Of a stretch of DNA of 64,000 nt, positions 49,401 through 62,043 are shown piece after piece (the stretch's first letter is position 1; every line of letters begins with the position of its first letter). The notes below the pieces were generated by a model. It was not told the DNA's origin. It searched no databases and was given only the letters and a program-made list of their open reading frames with translations. The stretch is from Morella rubra (taxonomy: Eukaryota > Streptophyta > Magnoliopsida > Fagales > Myricaceae), in NCBI GenBank assembly GCA_003952965.2, contig CM025851.1, forward strand, positions 14,062,137-14,126,136, read 5' to 3'. The translations under genes and the position numbers were made by a program.

Positions 49401-50007
49401 TCGTGAAGATTATGCGAAGGTGGACTAAAAACCCCAGAGGTATCACTCTCCTTCAGAGAATGGGTATTGGTATTGTTACCATCATTATAGTTATGACAGT
49501 CGCATCCCTAACCGAGAGATACCGGCTTAGTGTGGCCAAGGAACATGGGTTGGTTGAAAATGGAGGACAAGTTCCCTTGACCGTATTTATTTTGCTCCCT
49601 CAATACGTGCTTATGGGAATAGCGGATGCAACTTTAGACGTTGCGAAGATTGAGTTCTTCTATGACCATGCACCAGAAAGCATGAAGAGTCTGGGGACTT
49701 CCTATCACACGACTTCTCTCGGGGTTGGGAACTTTCTGAGTAGTTTCCTTCTTTCAACAGTTTCTCACATCACCGAGGAGCATGGTCACCATGGATGGAT
49801 TCAACAAAAGAACCTGAATGCTTCTCATCTTGATTATTACTACGCATTTTTTGTGATACTAAACTTCCTCAACCTCATTTTCTTCTTGGTTGTGGTTAAG
49901 TTCTACGTGTATAAGGCTGAAATTTGGATTCAAAAAAAGACCTTACGGAAGAATTGAAGGGGACGACAGTCAAGGCCATCTCTAACCAAGTGGAGTCAAA
50001 GACATAG
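46487..50007 (+). pseudogene. NPF5 (PTR3-like) transporter copy B, exon 4 frameshifted
   Basis: Four exons are recognisable: 46487-46601 (MAEEAALDEYTQDGTVDL, a conserved NPF5 start), 47916-48133 (VYEIFERMAYYGISSNL with the ExxER proton-coupling motif), 48418-48983 (GMSLLTLAVSLPSLKPP) and 49135 onward (FLNKASVKSG). Introns are GT-AG and phases agree, so exons 1-3 would give about 300 intact residues. Exon 4 then differs from copy A by a run of small indels within ~150 bp: one base lost near AACAATCC, one near TCTGCTAG, two near GTTAAATGC, a rearranged stretch near CACAATTCAGG, and a short loss near CCTTGAAAGC. From 49304 to 49957 the frame is open again, then shifts near the end. An N-terminal half-transporter could be made but is unlikely to transport. 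Confidence 0.9.
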
Positions 50008-50836
50008 GGGACTCAATGACGGAGAAGAATATATGCAAGTCGTGCAGAGGTCAAGGTTGATAGTCAACTTTGTCACGCTTCTCCTCTTCTCCGAAAACGA
50101 CGATCAGTTTGTGGACGGGCCTTTGATAGAGCTATAGCTTTGGCCTTTGTCTATGTGTTATTGGTGGAAGTTTAAGATAGTGAATCTCCGATTATTGAAA
50201 TAAATTAGTCACAAGAATGTTGTCTGTTTCCCGCTTGTCATGGGAAAAAGGAGGTTATAGGGTGTGAGAGTACCCAAAAATGTTTGTGTAGTTCTTTCCG
50301 TACTTGATACCTTTTACCAATTAAATTAGATATAAATGGTGGTCGACTTGATAGGTTAATTTTCATGAATCATAATGTAATCTAAAAAAAGATAATAGTG
50401 GATCTTATCTTAAAATTTCGGACAATTTGTACCGTACAATATTTAATATTTATTGTGTTTATATATTTTTAAATTAAATCATACAATTCAAATAGAAAAC
50501 TCTACGAGATCCTAATCTAATTACATATGTGTTGGGTCTTCTTTACGCAAAGTAAAATCCGTTAATGTGGTTGAACATCGAACCAATGTAGCTAAATAAA
50601 AGAAAACATTTCAGATAAGTTTTCACAAAATTCAAGGATATCTTTACTTATCAACTAATTATGAATGACACAATCCACCTCAAAGAAAAGCAAGTCGTAT
50701 AAAACGAGAGAAATGCAATGAGGCCTGAAAATGGTTTCCTTAATTATTTATGATTTGGATGCGGGTGGTCCAAGGGGTGTATAAAATAAGAGAAAAAAAG
50801 GGGATGATCTTAAGTACATTGCGTGGACTTTTTCAT
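50008..50836 (+). repeat. Duplicated 3' flank, copy B (pairs with 8308-9447)
   Basis: Collinear with the region after NPF copy A but without the MITE found there at 8323-8553. Similarity ends near CATGATC at about 50836, where copy A switches to repeat R. Confidence 0.85.
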
Positions 50837-53580
50837 GATCCATTGGCTAGCTGGAACACCTCTAGAGTAGATACTGCCTTGTCCGGAAGTGGGAGGTGAG
50901 CCATTATAATTGGTATCCACTTCAAGTCCATCCATTAAATGCATGAATGCCTCTCTTCAGGCTTCGTGGGGCCTTAACCTAAGCTACTCGCCCTTCACTG
51001 CCCTGAGCCTGAGCCTTTCCAGGCTTCGGCCCCATCCACATTTGCAGCTGACATTCCATGCTCCAATTTCTCACTACAGAATGAGTATTTACTCGTCCCA
51101 ACATGTGGGGAAAGCTTGATTGGATTTTTACCAAGTGTTGGAGGATGGGTCCCTCCCACCCCCAACCCTGATCCTTTTCTTGTTTTTTTTTTCTTTCATC
51201 TTCTTTAATTTGTATTTTATTTTTATAATTTATAATTATTTTATTTTTAGATTGGGTGAGACTTGGTGACCTAATTCACTAACAGTCAAATATATAAGTG
51301 GACTAAAAAGTATTTTTTTTTGGAAAGCCAGTGAGTGAAAATGTATTTTTCCTTCATTTAACCCTTAATTTTTCAATTTTTTTACATTGAACCCCCTAAA
51401 ATTACAATATTATGCTTTGACCCTAAAAATTAAAATCCCAGCTTAGCCCCTACCCTCACCACTCAGGCAAACCGAGGTGGGTTGAAGCAATGGTTTTTTA
51501 TACAGCTACGAGTGGCATGGCAGGCATCGTGGTCCTCAACGAAGGACATGGACGTATCACCGTAGCTAACATAATCTTTCCCTTTTTTTTCCCTCTCTTT
51601 TCGGATTGCAAGAATTCTCTTTTCCTTTGTCTTTGGCGTCTGTCCGGTAGGGGTTCCTTTTGGTGTGTGTTTGATCTGTCGGGAAATAAATTGCAACTTG
51701 CTGGGTTGGGTAAAGGCCAATAGCGATTAGGGATTTTGGACTTGAGATAGACGTGTGAAGAATCTTAGAAGTTGGGCCCGTTACTGTAGGCAGCTTTAGT
51801 ACCACAAAAACTTAAAAAGTGGCATGTTTCCCCCGCGGCGTCTTTTGTTTTTTCTCTTTGGGAAAAAGTGGCATCTCTTAGATTCGAAGCAAAGGTTTGA
51901 TAGGAGAATATTGGTGGCCGCCAATGTGATCACTCTCTCAAGACACGAGATTTAATGTAAATCAGGAATTTTTGAGCATAAAAATCAACGCACGTGCTCT
52001 CCTTTTAGATATAGATGGAAGCTTCTCCTTCTTTCTTTTTTTCTCGCATGCTAAAATATGTCAAGCTTAACTCTTCTGGTTGGCAAAAGATCAAGTTTGA
52101 ATATGATATGATATTCCAAGTTAGACCATACACGTCAATTTTAATTATTGAAAATTTTGGCAGTAAAGGCTACATATCACAATCGAAGGAGAAGAAGTTG
52201 CTTAACCGAATCATTTTCCTCTCAAATTACACATTAATGCACGTCGTCGTTGAAATTTAGGTCACAAGAGCCTTGTTTCCCCCCCCCCCCAGTCTAATGA
52301 TTTGAGGTGCACCTAATCACTTCAGTTTAATTTATATCCACTAATCTCAGGAAAATAAATACAAAAAGAAAAATAAAAAGATCACGAGGTCATGGAAGCT
52401 TCTCAGAATGAAATATTTTTATCTTTTTTTTTCCAGCTCATTGATTGAATGTATCAAGTCAATGACTTCTCATTGTCACGCCGCAGTGATAGAAACGAAT
52501 TGAATGCAATGCATATGAAAGTGGAGAGTGGGGGAGGAGGATCCTTGGGCCCAGAATCTAATGCCTATTAGCTATATATCCAAAGAAAAAGAGAAAGCCA
52601 AGCCGCTGGATTCCCACGTGTGAAAAAATGAAGATAAAACTTCTAGCAGGTCTGAATCAGTCAAGTAGTTGCAAACTCCGTGACCGTGTGGTTTTTTGAT
52701 GCGTAGCGGGCACACCACTGACTTGTATACTCCCATGTGGATGCGAGTACCTTTCAAATTTGGTCAGCATTGCACCCAAATCTACTTCTAGCAATATTGA
52801 CCAGTTTTTTTAATCCTGTGGGTAACGTCTCCCTACAAAAAATTGATTTTGAATCTCCGTAACTGGAGCTGATCTTCTGTCGTTTTGTATTATTTTCTTT
52901 CTTGGCTTACTCGAAATTTAGAAGAGAAAATGAGGACATTATTGAACAAGCTGTACTAAGTTTCCTTTCCCCTTAATTATTGTCTTAATTAAGTTTAATT
53001 GTGCTGCACCAGATTGCAACCTATAACTACCATTTTGCTGGTTTTTATTTATTTATTATAGAAATACTAGTTCCTGTGAAATGGGCAAACTTAAGAATTA
53101 ATCAATTAATTTGTTGAATTTTAAGATCTAATATATTGTTTTTCAAAAAGTATAAAACCTCAGGAGGACTAAGACGTTTTTGTTTTCTCCCCCAAATGTG
53201 ATGAGTTCAATTTGGTCTTTTAAAACGTTATAATTAATGAGGTCCAGTACGCTGTAATTAATCAAACAGTTGTTATTAATTAGAAGCTACGTACGTTGTT
53301 TTCAGGAGGTAACTTATTCAGCGATTATTAATATTATATGGGGTTGATGGGTGAAGCTATTTAATTTTTGCTTTTAATATTGACGTCCTCATCAAGGATA
53401 TCATTTTCAATGGCCGTCGACCAGTGACTAGTCGATCAGTACTTTTTCTCGCGTTAGCTAGCTGCTCCAGTGCGTCCTCGTTTTACACTTTCTTCTCTAA
53501 GCGTGGAGGGGGTGGGAAAACAGGGAGGGAAAATTATTTCTTTGCCTCGTTGGTCGATGGAACTCTAGACAGGGTAGAGA
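50837..53580. other. Spacer downstream of NPF copy B
   Basis: No gene recognised. Short resemblance to the tail of repeat R at about 51113-51145 (CCAAGTGTTGGA). A C10 homopolymer lies near 52280. An 81-codon frame at 52015-52260 shows no motif. Confidence 0.5.
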
Positions 53581-53956
53581 TGTTCGGTTGTAATTTTTTT
53601 TTTCAAATTTAAAAGAAAAATTGATAGTGACACCAATATTTAGATATATTTAGAATTTTATTGGGTTTGTAAAATGTAGGTAAATTTTTTTAAAGATATT
53701 TGATTGTAATTGATTTTAATTGAATTTGTAAAAAAAAAAAAAATGTAGGGAAGAGATTTGATGAAATTTTTTAATAAAAAAAATTAGAATTTTGTAAAAA
53801 AAAATAGAGAGAAAATTTCATTGATTTTTTTTTTTTGAAAAAAGTTGTTAAAGTTTGTGCTGAATTTTAAAAAATTTTAAATGTTAGATTGTTAATTTTT
53901 TTTTGTTTTCAACATATGCATTCAAAATGGCGAATTATCAGTCACTTAGCCGAACA
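53581..53956. mobile_element. AT-rich MITE with TGTTCGG ends
   Basis: Begins TGTTCGGTTG and ends AGCCGAACA. The interior is very AT-rich with degenerate AATTTGTAAAAAAA units like those inside the MITE at 8323. I see no clear target duplication, so the ends are approximate. Confidence 0.5.
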
Positions 53957-55105
53957 ACACCTAGTGGTAAAAAAGCAAATGGTAATAAGTGAGTATTGGA
54001 ATTTTTTTTTTTTTTGGTTTTCCATCGAGAAGAAATAAAGTTAAATGAATTCTTTGAAGTCAATTAACCAGCATGATGAACAACATTAGACATGAAGACT
54101 AGGACATTAATGTCTCCTTGCATGAAAGATCACGTTGGTACGCGTGACAATGTTTGAATTCTCTATATCTTAATACTGTATTTGTGACACTTGAAACTCA
54201 CATGGAATGAGAGAATAGAAGTAATGAAAAAGAAATGAGTATTAGGCTAAGTCACACATTGGTTTCTTATTAAATAGAAGGAGACCTTATACTGATTCTA
54301 ATTGGCACTTCACAAATAATAGTGATTAACCCTTTCAAAGTGAAAAGACGGAGACTAGAACAACCAGAAAAAATTGGATAAGTACTTAAAGAACAACTAC
54401 AAACCTAATATATATGGATAAGATGCTGAACCGCCTATGGATAAGATGCTGAAAGTGCTTTAAAGTCAGGAGAAAGAAAGACTAGAAAAATGGAGGAAAA
54501 ATTGGATAAATACTGAAAGAACAACTACAAACCGCCCTCTCTCTCTCTTTATATATGTGTGTGTGTATGTGTGTGAGAGAGAGATATCCATGGATACGAT
54601 GTTGAACCACCTCGGCCAGTGGATATTTGACACTCTTAATTTGTTTTTAATCTCTATGCCTATACAACAAAGTTAATAGAACAGCCGCTTACATTATCGG
54701 TACCAGTGGGGGGCTGATATATATATATTTAATAATCCCCTGCGAGTTTCGAGTTTCATAGCAGTCAACCTCGTCTCAAGTCTTGCTTTTCTGAAAACTG
54801 TTTTGTTTCTTATGTTTCTAATTTCCGTATACAGCGGCTTCATATATATAATATACAATATTAAGTGGAATCTCTTTTAATGCAAGGACACGCATATTAT
54901 ATACGGAGTTTTTGGGAAGAGATGTACAAGATGCAGTAGTACAATATAATATAGATAAGGAGATGCATTATGATCTGCATCGAAGGGTCAAAATGTGTGT
55001 CCTTATTAAATTAACCAGCATTATGTTCTTAATCTATTGGTAAATTACATACCGGCCCACAAAAAAATAAAATTTGATAAACTAAATGTAGGAGAACTAC
55101 CGGAT
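53957..55105. other. Spacer with a local duplication and compound microsatellite
   Basis: GAAAAAATTGGATAAGTACT..AAAGAACAACTACAAACC at about 54367-54402 recurs at 54497-54534, about 130 bp apart. A (CT)n-(AT)n-(TG)n-(GA)n compound microsatellite follows at 54536-54590. No gene seen. Confidence 0.6.
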
Positions 55106-55399
55106 CTATTTGACTATGGATAGGGTTCGGAGGTGCACGCTTTGAGTGACGTCCATAGTGCGTAGAAAGACTGTCAGCATGGAAGTTCCAAAATTAGTTT
55201 CTTTTGATTGCATGTTTGAAAGCGACGGCGTGTCGTTCCTGCCCAATTTCTTGATTATGATTGGATCTAGAACGGTCTCGCTTTTCCGGCATGTCGACGC
55301 TATGAACATGGAGATAGTCCAAAGTGCAGACTGACTTATAGCAAGAAGATCGTGAAGCACAAAATAGATTCGTTTCCGAGGGTCAAGGCCGTCGGCCAT
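55106..55399 (-). CDS. Small ORF of unknown function
   Basis: 97 codons from ATG at 55399 to a stop at 55106, on the minus strand. The composition is more balanced than the AT-rich neighbours, and the protein has an N-terminal segment (RIYFVLHDLLAISQSALW) that is moderately hydrophobic, then a polar stretch. I recognise no domain. It could be a genuine short gene, a fragment of an older gene, or chance. No neighbouring exon is evident. Confidence 0.25.
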   Translation of the reverse strand: MADGLDPRKRIYFVLHDLLAISQSALWTISMFIASTCRKSETVLDPIIIKKLGRNDTPSLSNMQSKETNFGTSMLTVFLRTMDVTQSVHLRTLSIVK

Positions 55400-56025
55400 A
55401 GTTTATTGGATTCCCATTCAGCGCAGTCGCGCGTTCAAACTTCAAAGCTTCGGGCCATTAGATAAACAAACACCACTGATCGAGATTTATACGAAAGCTG
55501 ACCGTTGAAACTTGAAAATCCAGTGGTTTAAGGGTTTTCATTTAAAGATATTTTGCATGTCGGGAGCTGATATCCGATTTTCTTTTGCCGAACTTTCCAA
55601 TTTGCCCGATAAAAGCCCCATGCATGAAGGAAATCAAGAAACTGATCAACTACTCCATTTGACATCTTTGTTTCCTTTCAACAACTTCGAGTTATACTTT
55701 TATTCATACTTATAATGTGCTTTACAAGCAACTGCCTAAATAGTTCCTCCAACTTCTTTGTACTTTTTTTCTCATAAACTCCCGTCTGCCTGACTTTAAT
55801 TGCCTCAATTAATCTGGAGTACGGGACTGGATTAATTTGGAGGACCGGGACTCTCATGTCTTAAATGCTGCCTATAATGTCTAACAAGTTGTCACCAGCT
55901 GGAGATACCTCTCTTGGATTTGTGCCGTGGCCCGTGGCCCGTGGGAATGGTTGGAAAGGAAGTCCTCTTCCCTCTTTGTTTTTTTCATAAGAGTTATTGT
56001 CAGTAATAACGATGGCTATGTTGAG
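55400..56025. other. Spacer, no gene recognised
   Basis: Short frames only (for example 55512-55715), without motifs. Contains purine- and pyrimidine-rich patches. Confidence 0.5.
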
Positions 56026-56350
56026 GTGATGTTGTGTCGGGAAAAAAAAAAAATCTTTAAAATTCGTAAAAAAATTGAGCGTTATGGTTACGTAGGTATA
56101 TTGGAACTTTAAAAAAATTAGTAATTTTTTAGAAGATATTGAAATTTATAAAAAAGTATAGAAAAAATAATTTCGATAGATTTTTTTTTTGAAAAAATAT
56201 TATAGTTTGTTAATAAAGTATAAAAATTAAGAAGATTTGATATTGAATTTTTTTTTCAAAAAATATTGGGAGTGAAAATGAGTTTAGGTTTAAAGGTTTT
56301 GTGATTTTGAATGATTAAGTTGTGAATTTTTCTTCTTAGCTGAACATCAC
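56026..56350. mobile_element. AT-rich MITE-like element
   Basis: The ends GTGATGTT and AACATCAC are perfect 8-bp inverted repeats. The interior is AT-rich with (G)AAATTTATAAAAAAGTAT-type units, like the MITEs at 8323 and 53581. Boundaries are inferred from the inverted ends alone. Confidence 0.4.
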
Positions 56351-58711
56351 TTTAATAGGAACTTTCATTGAATCTATCTAGTGAGTTAGGGTTAAGTTGA
56401 ATTTTATTCTCCACTAAAAAAGTCTTGATGTAAGGACTGAATTGATACTCGTGAGGTAAGTTGGAGTATCTAAAATTTATCACTACACTCTTAGCCTAAT
56501 CAGAACGTTTTCAATTAGGCTAAGCCAAGACCGTCAAAGCTATGTACAAAGATAGGTGTAATAACTTTCTCTAATTACAAAAATAAAATAATAATAATAA
56601 AATTAGATTGATACAGTGATGCAACCTCTATATATATAAGGGGTGAGATTCTTTAATACCCAAAATGATCAGTATATATAAAGAATGAATTAAAGGAAAT
56701 ACTTATCCTGATCCTCTTGTCTTAATCTAGATTGCTGAAAAGACCATTGATCTAATAGGCCAAACAATCTATTCCACTTGATTAGTCAATTCAGCTGAGT
56801 AATAGGAACTTCATTATGTATAGGCCAAATAATTTAGGATTTACCCTTTTTCTGTACTTGCTTAAGATTTTTCTTTTTAACCTTCTGTATATATATATAT
56901 TATTGCCGTTAGCTCTATAACCAGATGATTGTTATAGAACTTGCACATCTGTAGAGTGCGTTCAAGTTACTTAAAACCTACCATCTTTTTCTATTGTCAT
57001 AATATCCTCTTCGGATGTTGAGGAAAAGTTACGTCCATCCATCCAACCTGCATAATTCGGTAATTTCCTCTGCGACTCCAATTCGTCAACGGATTGCTAT
57101 TAAATTAATGCCCAGTGACTACTTGCCATGTGGTAGTCAGTGGTCCAATAGCCAATATTCAAATGGCAAATGTTTTAGTTTCCCACGTGCCACTAAATAC
57201 CCATCATAAACCACGGCCAGATATTAATTTGATATGATATAGGAGGTTCAATTGATTAAACTACCAACAAGCCTTATAATTTCCTATATAGGTATTCAAA
57301 TTTAAAAATCAGAGTTCTCTACAATTTTATCATTTTATAATACAATTTAAACAGAAATAAATACATAAACATTATAATACTTAATATTATTTATAGAGAA
57401 TCCTCGTTGAATTCAGTCAGTTATCTTCGATCTAATAAATAAATAAAAGAACTTCAAAATATAAAAAGAAATTTGCTGTTGTCATTCAACACCAGACTCT
57501 TCTGTTTTTTTTTTAAATGCTTTTTTGTTTCTCTAATCTTTGCGCACTAGACTTCTATATATGAATAGGGGCATTTGAAAACTATAACGTGGGCAGAGAA
57601 CAGTCAAAGTATTCGAGTGGCTGGATAACCAAATAACGTGCTCATTACAAAATTATACGAATTCTTGTCAAGCAGAACGTAAAAGAGTCTCCATTGTGAA
57701 GATTATTCCAATTCGTCTTTCCAGTTAGTACAAGAAAAGAAATTATAAATTTGGAATAATCTTTTATGCCAAAGAATTGTGCTAATGTTTTTTTAATTAA
57801 TAACACAGAATATTCCTCTAGAAGAGAATCTAATGAAGTCAATTGTCCAATACAAAATTCTAGAAATCAAAGAATTTAAGTTAAATATACTTTGAACTAT
57901 TTAATTATGATGATTTAGGTACTTTACAATTAAATCTGTTATTTTTGTCATATTACATTAATTAACTATTTATTTCAGATACTTCGCATCATCCTTTAAA
58001 ATTTTCAGTTATTTTTTATTTTGACGTACAGAATTACAATTTTATCTCCATAATTTTATTAACAATGATCATTTAATAAAATAATAGATGGATGTGTAAA
58101 GTTTTAATACTTCCAAAACTAACAGATACCGAAATATATTCCCAAAAAATTTCTTAACAGGGCATGAGATATTTGCCAAACGATAGTAAAGTAGACCTTT
58201 TTCTTTCATGGAAGCACTTTAAGGATTCGGATGCATTCCCTAATCCGATGCTCCAACTTTAAAGTTAAGAGGAAATCAACGCGCTCTTGTTTTTCACAAA
58301 GAAAACGTGGTTCGGCGAGTCCAAGCGCCATATCATCCTCAGTCAAATGTGTAGCCACATCGGCGCGCGCCGAGCGAGCATAAAAATCTTGCCGACTTTT
58401 ACGGTCGGACCAGAACCCGCCCCTCGCACACCAAAAGTCTTACCGGCTTATCCCTACTAGAATCTTTCTGAGTTTTCCAAACCAAAAGAACCATTTAGAA
58501 CACAGCACTTTCTCCTCGGTGGGACACCAACATTCGATGGCCGTAATTGAAAAAATAACAAAACCTCCTATACATTGCGTATTCCAGAGGAATCTGAGGT
58601 GACCTTTTGGCGCCACACTGCCTCTTCATCCGCGTTCTTTTTGTTGTTTTTCCCCCTTAGGCAAAGACGAAAATTATTGTAATTAATCTTCAATGAAATT
58701 TTCAAAACTAA
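56351..58711. other. Long spacer without recognisable gene
   Basis: AT-rich throughout, except 58290-58660, which is richer in G and C (it contains CGGCGCGCGCCGAGCG near 58361) and might be a leader or an old gene fragment. No open frame there has a recognisable motif. Confidence 0.45.
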
Positions 58712-58789
58712 GATTTAATTTATAAATACAATTCTATTTTTTTTTAAGGTTTAAAACACCACACATGATCATATATTGACCAGTGACAT

Positions 58790-59133
58790 CATTAATTCTA
58801 TTAAAAATTTAGACAATAATATAACGAAGGGAGTGATATTGTAAGTATGATCTAAACCTAAAATAGTAATTTGTTAATTTTACAAACTGAGACATGTTTT
58901 TAAAATTTAATAAAAACTCTAGGTCTTAGCATTGATTTTTTTAATTTTTATGCGTCGAGTTCAAAGGAATTTGGATCTACTGATCGGGTTAGAAGTGTAA
59001 CATAAAACTTTAAGTATCATCTAAGCAAAAGACTTACTCGTAGGTGATAGGATATGAACTTATGTCCACCTACGGTTCGTTGAAAAGTCTAAGTTTGTCC
59101 TTTTAACTATATGAGCTATCCTCTTTGAGAGCA
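58790..59133 (-). mobile_element. SINE-like tRNA-derived repeat, unit 1
   Basis: On the minus strand, TAGCTCATATAGTTA resembles a pol III A box, and about 57 bp later AGTTCATATCC resembles a B box. An AT-rich 3' body follows. The second unit carries the same boxes (TAGCTCATATAG.., GAGTTCAAATC). The assignment is tentative, since the boxes are degenerate and no target duplication was found. Confidence 0.4.
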
Positions 59134-59404
59134 TACTCGCATCTTTGTTCTCAACCAAACAATCTCATTGCAAAGTAAGCAATATTAGATGATAAGAGGC
59201 AACCACACCTAGCTAATATCAAATTTTGATCCTCCACATATGGTCATGTGGTCATGTGGTATGTGGCACATCAAGTGTCAATATATGATCATGTGGTATG
59301 TTACTTGTCTTAAAAATAAATAAAAATTATAATATCTTTTTATCATTTAATATTTTTTATTTAAATTATGGCTTTTGTTAATTTAATTTATAAATACAAT
59401 TCTA

Positions 59405-59737
59405 TTAAAAATTTAGATGAAAATATAACGGAGGGAGTGATATTGTAAGCATGATCTAAATCTAAATAGTAATTTGTTAATTTTAGAAACCGAGGCATGT
59501 TTTTAAAATTCTCTATCTCTCTAGCATTGATTTTTTAAATTTTCCTAATTTTTATGTGTCTAGTTCAAAGGAATTTGGATGTACTAATCAGGTTAGAAGT
59601 GTAACAGAAAATTTCAATTATCATTTAAGTTAAAGACTTACTCGTAGTTAATATGATTTGAACTCATGTCCACCTACGATTTGTCAAAAAAATGTAAGTC
59701 CGTCCTTCTAACTATATGAGCTATTGTCTTTGAGAGT
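59405..59737 (-). mobile_element. SINE-like tRNA-derived repeat, unit 2
   Basis: Second copy of the SINE-like sequence, duplicated together with its flank rather than by independent retroposition, because similarity extends beyond its 5' end. Confidence 0.4.
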
Positions 59738-59779
59738 AGATTTCTTCGTTCTCAACCAAACAATCTCATTACAAAGTAA

Positions 59780-60503
59780 ACCAGTAGTTTTTAGAGAGAG
59801 AGGTTGCACCTTCTCTCTAAAAACCCTCCCCTCCCCCGGCTTGTTCCCCTCCTCTCTGGTCTCCGATCTCGGCGGAGGGAGGAGCTCCGGTTCCTCTTGC
59901 CTCCCACTTTCATCTCGGCCTTGCCTCCAGTGGCTAGTATTTGCTCATTTTTTTCCAATTTTTGGCTCTGTTTTGGGTCTCTTTTCTGGCAGCTTTGGGC
60001 ATCAAATCTCGGCTTTTTGAGTGTTCTTGGGTGGCCACGCTCCTCTGGGCTTGCGTCTTCTTCTCCCGATGCTCTATTCTGCCTCTCTTCGTCATTGATT
60101 TGCCGGCACGTGTCGTCTCACGTGCGCTCGTGAATCTCATGCGCCAGTTCCTACCTTCAGCTTTTTGGTCTTGTTTTGGAGGTTTTCAGAGGTCACGCAC
60201 CCAAGGCTCTCTTCAGAGTCTCTTGGAAGCCTGATCTGCACCGGTCCGGCGTCACTCCTTCGCTCTTCCTGCCTGTTCCCCTGCCTTTGCTGGGTTTTTC
60301 TTTGTGTTTCTGTTGTTATTTTTTCTTTTCTGTTTGGTTGGTTTTGGGCCTGTGCTGATACACCTTGTAACACCTTTAATTATGCTTTGTTCGTTGAGAC
60401 GCTGCCTCCTTGGAGGATTTAGTTCACCCGCTAAAACACCCTTACTGTATTTTGATCCACTGTGATGAAATACAGATTTCCGTTTAGCTTAAAAAAAATA
60501 AGA
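59780..60503 (+). mobile_element. ~720-bp retroposon-like insertion with A-rich 3' end
   Basis: Interrupts unit 2 of the tandem duplication; unit 1 is the empty site. It starts with a hairpin (TTTTTAGAGAGAGAGG / CCTTCTCTCTAAAAA, 59788-59823), has a body that is C/T- and G-richer than the surroundings, and ends in TTAAAAAAAATAAG. This suggests a non-LTR retroposon, such as a 5'-UTR-like or internally deleted LINE, or a retrocopy. No reverse-transcriptase motif is present. Two CACGTG-like G-box cores lie at about 60105-60122. Confidence 0.6.
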
Positions 60504-60560
60504 AGCAATATTAGATGATAAGAGGCAAACACACCTAGAATATCAAAATTTGATCCTCCA

Positions 60561-60983
60561 CATAAATACTTAGAATTGGATTGATATTTAGGTCTTACTA
60601 ATATCCGAAAGAGACAAAAGCACACTGATTTGTATCGAAATTCCTTAATTTTCAAACAACATACAAGCAGCAGCCATCATAAAAAGCTCACTAATAAGTT
60701 CAGAACAAGATCCTCCCAAAAAGAAACAGTACAAGTTACTAGCATTTGTCAAGGAGGAATGCCATATTTATCATGAGGACAAAGAATTCAAAACAATTCC
60801 TACATAATCTAGAAGATGAGACTGATGAGTGCCCATGAACTTTTCTTTTTGTAGTCAGAGTGCCTATGTACTTCATTAGTGGATTTTTAACTTAACAGGA
60901 CCCACGTTAAATACTTGCTGTTGCGCTACGATTGGCAATCGAGGTCAGAACTGATCCCAGCGAGAAAACACGTTTAGGTCGTC
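60561..60983. other. Upstream region of NPF copy C
   Basis: No coding sequence seen. Serves as the probable distal promoter of copy C. Confidence 0.5.
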
Positions 60984-60990
60984 TATAAAA
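60984..60990 (+). promoter_or_regulatory. Candidate TATA box of NPF copy C
   Basis: TATAAAA lies 84-90 bp upstream of the ATG at 61074, the expected spacing for a leader of roughly 60 nt. Confidence 0.5.
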
Positions 60991-62043
60991 ACGAGAGGGG
61001 TGGGACACCAACTAGTGAAGTTATCAAACAGAGGAAAAAGTGGGGTTGACACTATTTCTCTGTAAGCAAGAGAATGGCCGAAGAAGCAGCGCTTGACGAC
61101 TACACGCAGGACGGGACAGTGGATCTGAAAGGGAACCCAGTCCTGAGATCCAAGAGAGGTGGATGGACTGCTTGCTCGTTTGTTGTTGGTAACCTCTCTG
61201 TCCCTTTCCCTCTTTCTGTCTCAACTCTCAAAGGGCATTGAGCCTTTGGATTTGGTAACTCGCAACCCACTTCGTATGTACCTTTTGGGATACACGTGTG
61301 TTCGGTTCCTTGAACCTTGGAAGCAATTTTCAATGGCGCACTGACCTTTTTTTAGTAGTGAACTCGTTCTCTTACTGGCTACTCTTTCCAGAACCTCCGT
61401 CACACTTTTCTCTGAGTGGCTCCCTGTAACTGGAATGCCTTTTTGCCTCTCCTCCTCCTCCTTTTCTGGGAGACTCTTTGCTTCGTCGGAGCGCGTATGT
61501 CTGTATTTGAGAAGTTTGCATGCCCTTTACAAAATTTGCATAGTTTTAAGAATCGGTATGAGATTACAATCTCCCGTTTACTCAAGAATGCTCCATTAGA
61601 GTAAAATACCTATTTGGGTGGAGTAAATTTTTCTTGCAAGTAGCAGCTTAGATTAACGTTTACCATTCATAATAGCTCTGTTTGTTTAGATAGTTCTGCT
61701 ATTCAATATGAGAAAATCTGGAAGCGATGCCTTTCTGATCCAGCATTTTTTTTTTTTGGTGAAGCCTTGAAGTTGAGCTGTAACTAGATTTTTTTGCAAA
61801 TGACAGAGGAAGACGACGACTTTGTTCTCTTGCTTCAGTCTCACGTTCTTCATCGTTTCATTATCAATAAAAGATAGAAAATTTTCTGCCCACGCGTTTG
61901 TTGGCTCATGCCTATCTTGTTTCTCATTTTTTTCCCCCTTTATTTTTATTTTTATTTTTTTGTGTGTCAGAGCTTATAATGGTCAATCTCCATCACTAAT
62001 CATTAAATCCATCATTATTTGCATTTACAGCAATACACCGCCA

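Larger units (their letters stand above)
58712..60560. repeat. Tandem duplication of ~500-bp units, second unit split by an insertion
   Basis: Unit 1 (58712-59250) and unit 2 (59380-59779 continuing at 60504-60560) share long stretches such as GGGAGTGATATTGTAAG, TTCAAAGGAATTTGGAT, AACTATATGAGCTAT and TTAGATGATAAGAGGCAA. Unit 1 has about 70 extra bp near its start. The second unit is interrupted between CAAAGTAA and GCAATATTAG. Confidence 0.9.

Noticed and set aside
59724-60422. Several overlapping ORFs of 60-109 codons in the 59.8-60.4 kb insertion
   Set aside because: They overlap on both strands and reflect the C/T-rich, GC-richer composition. No reverse transcriptase or other domain is recognisable.
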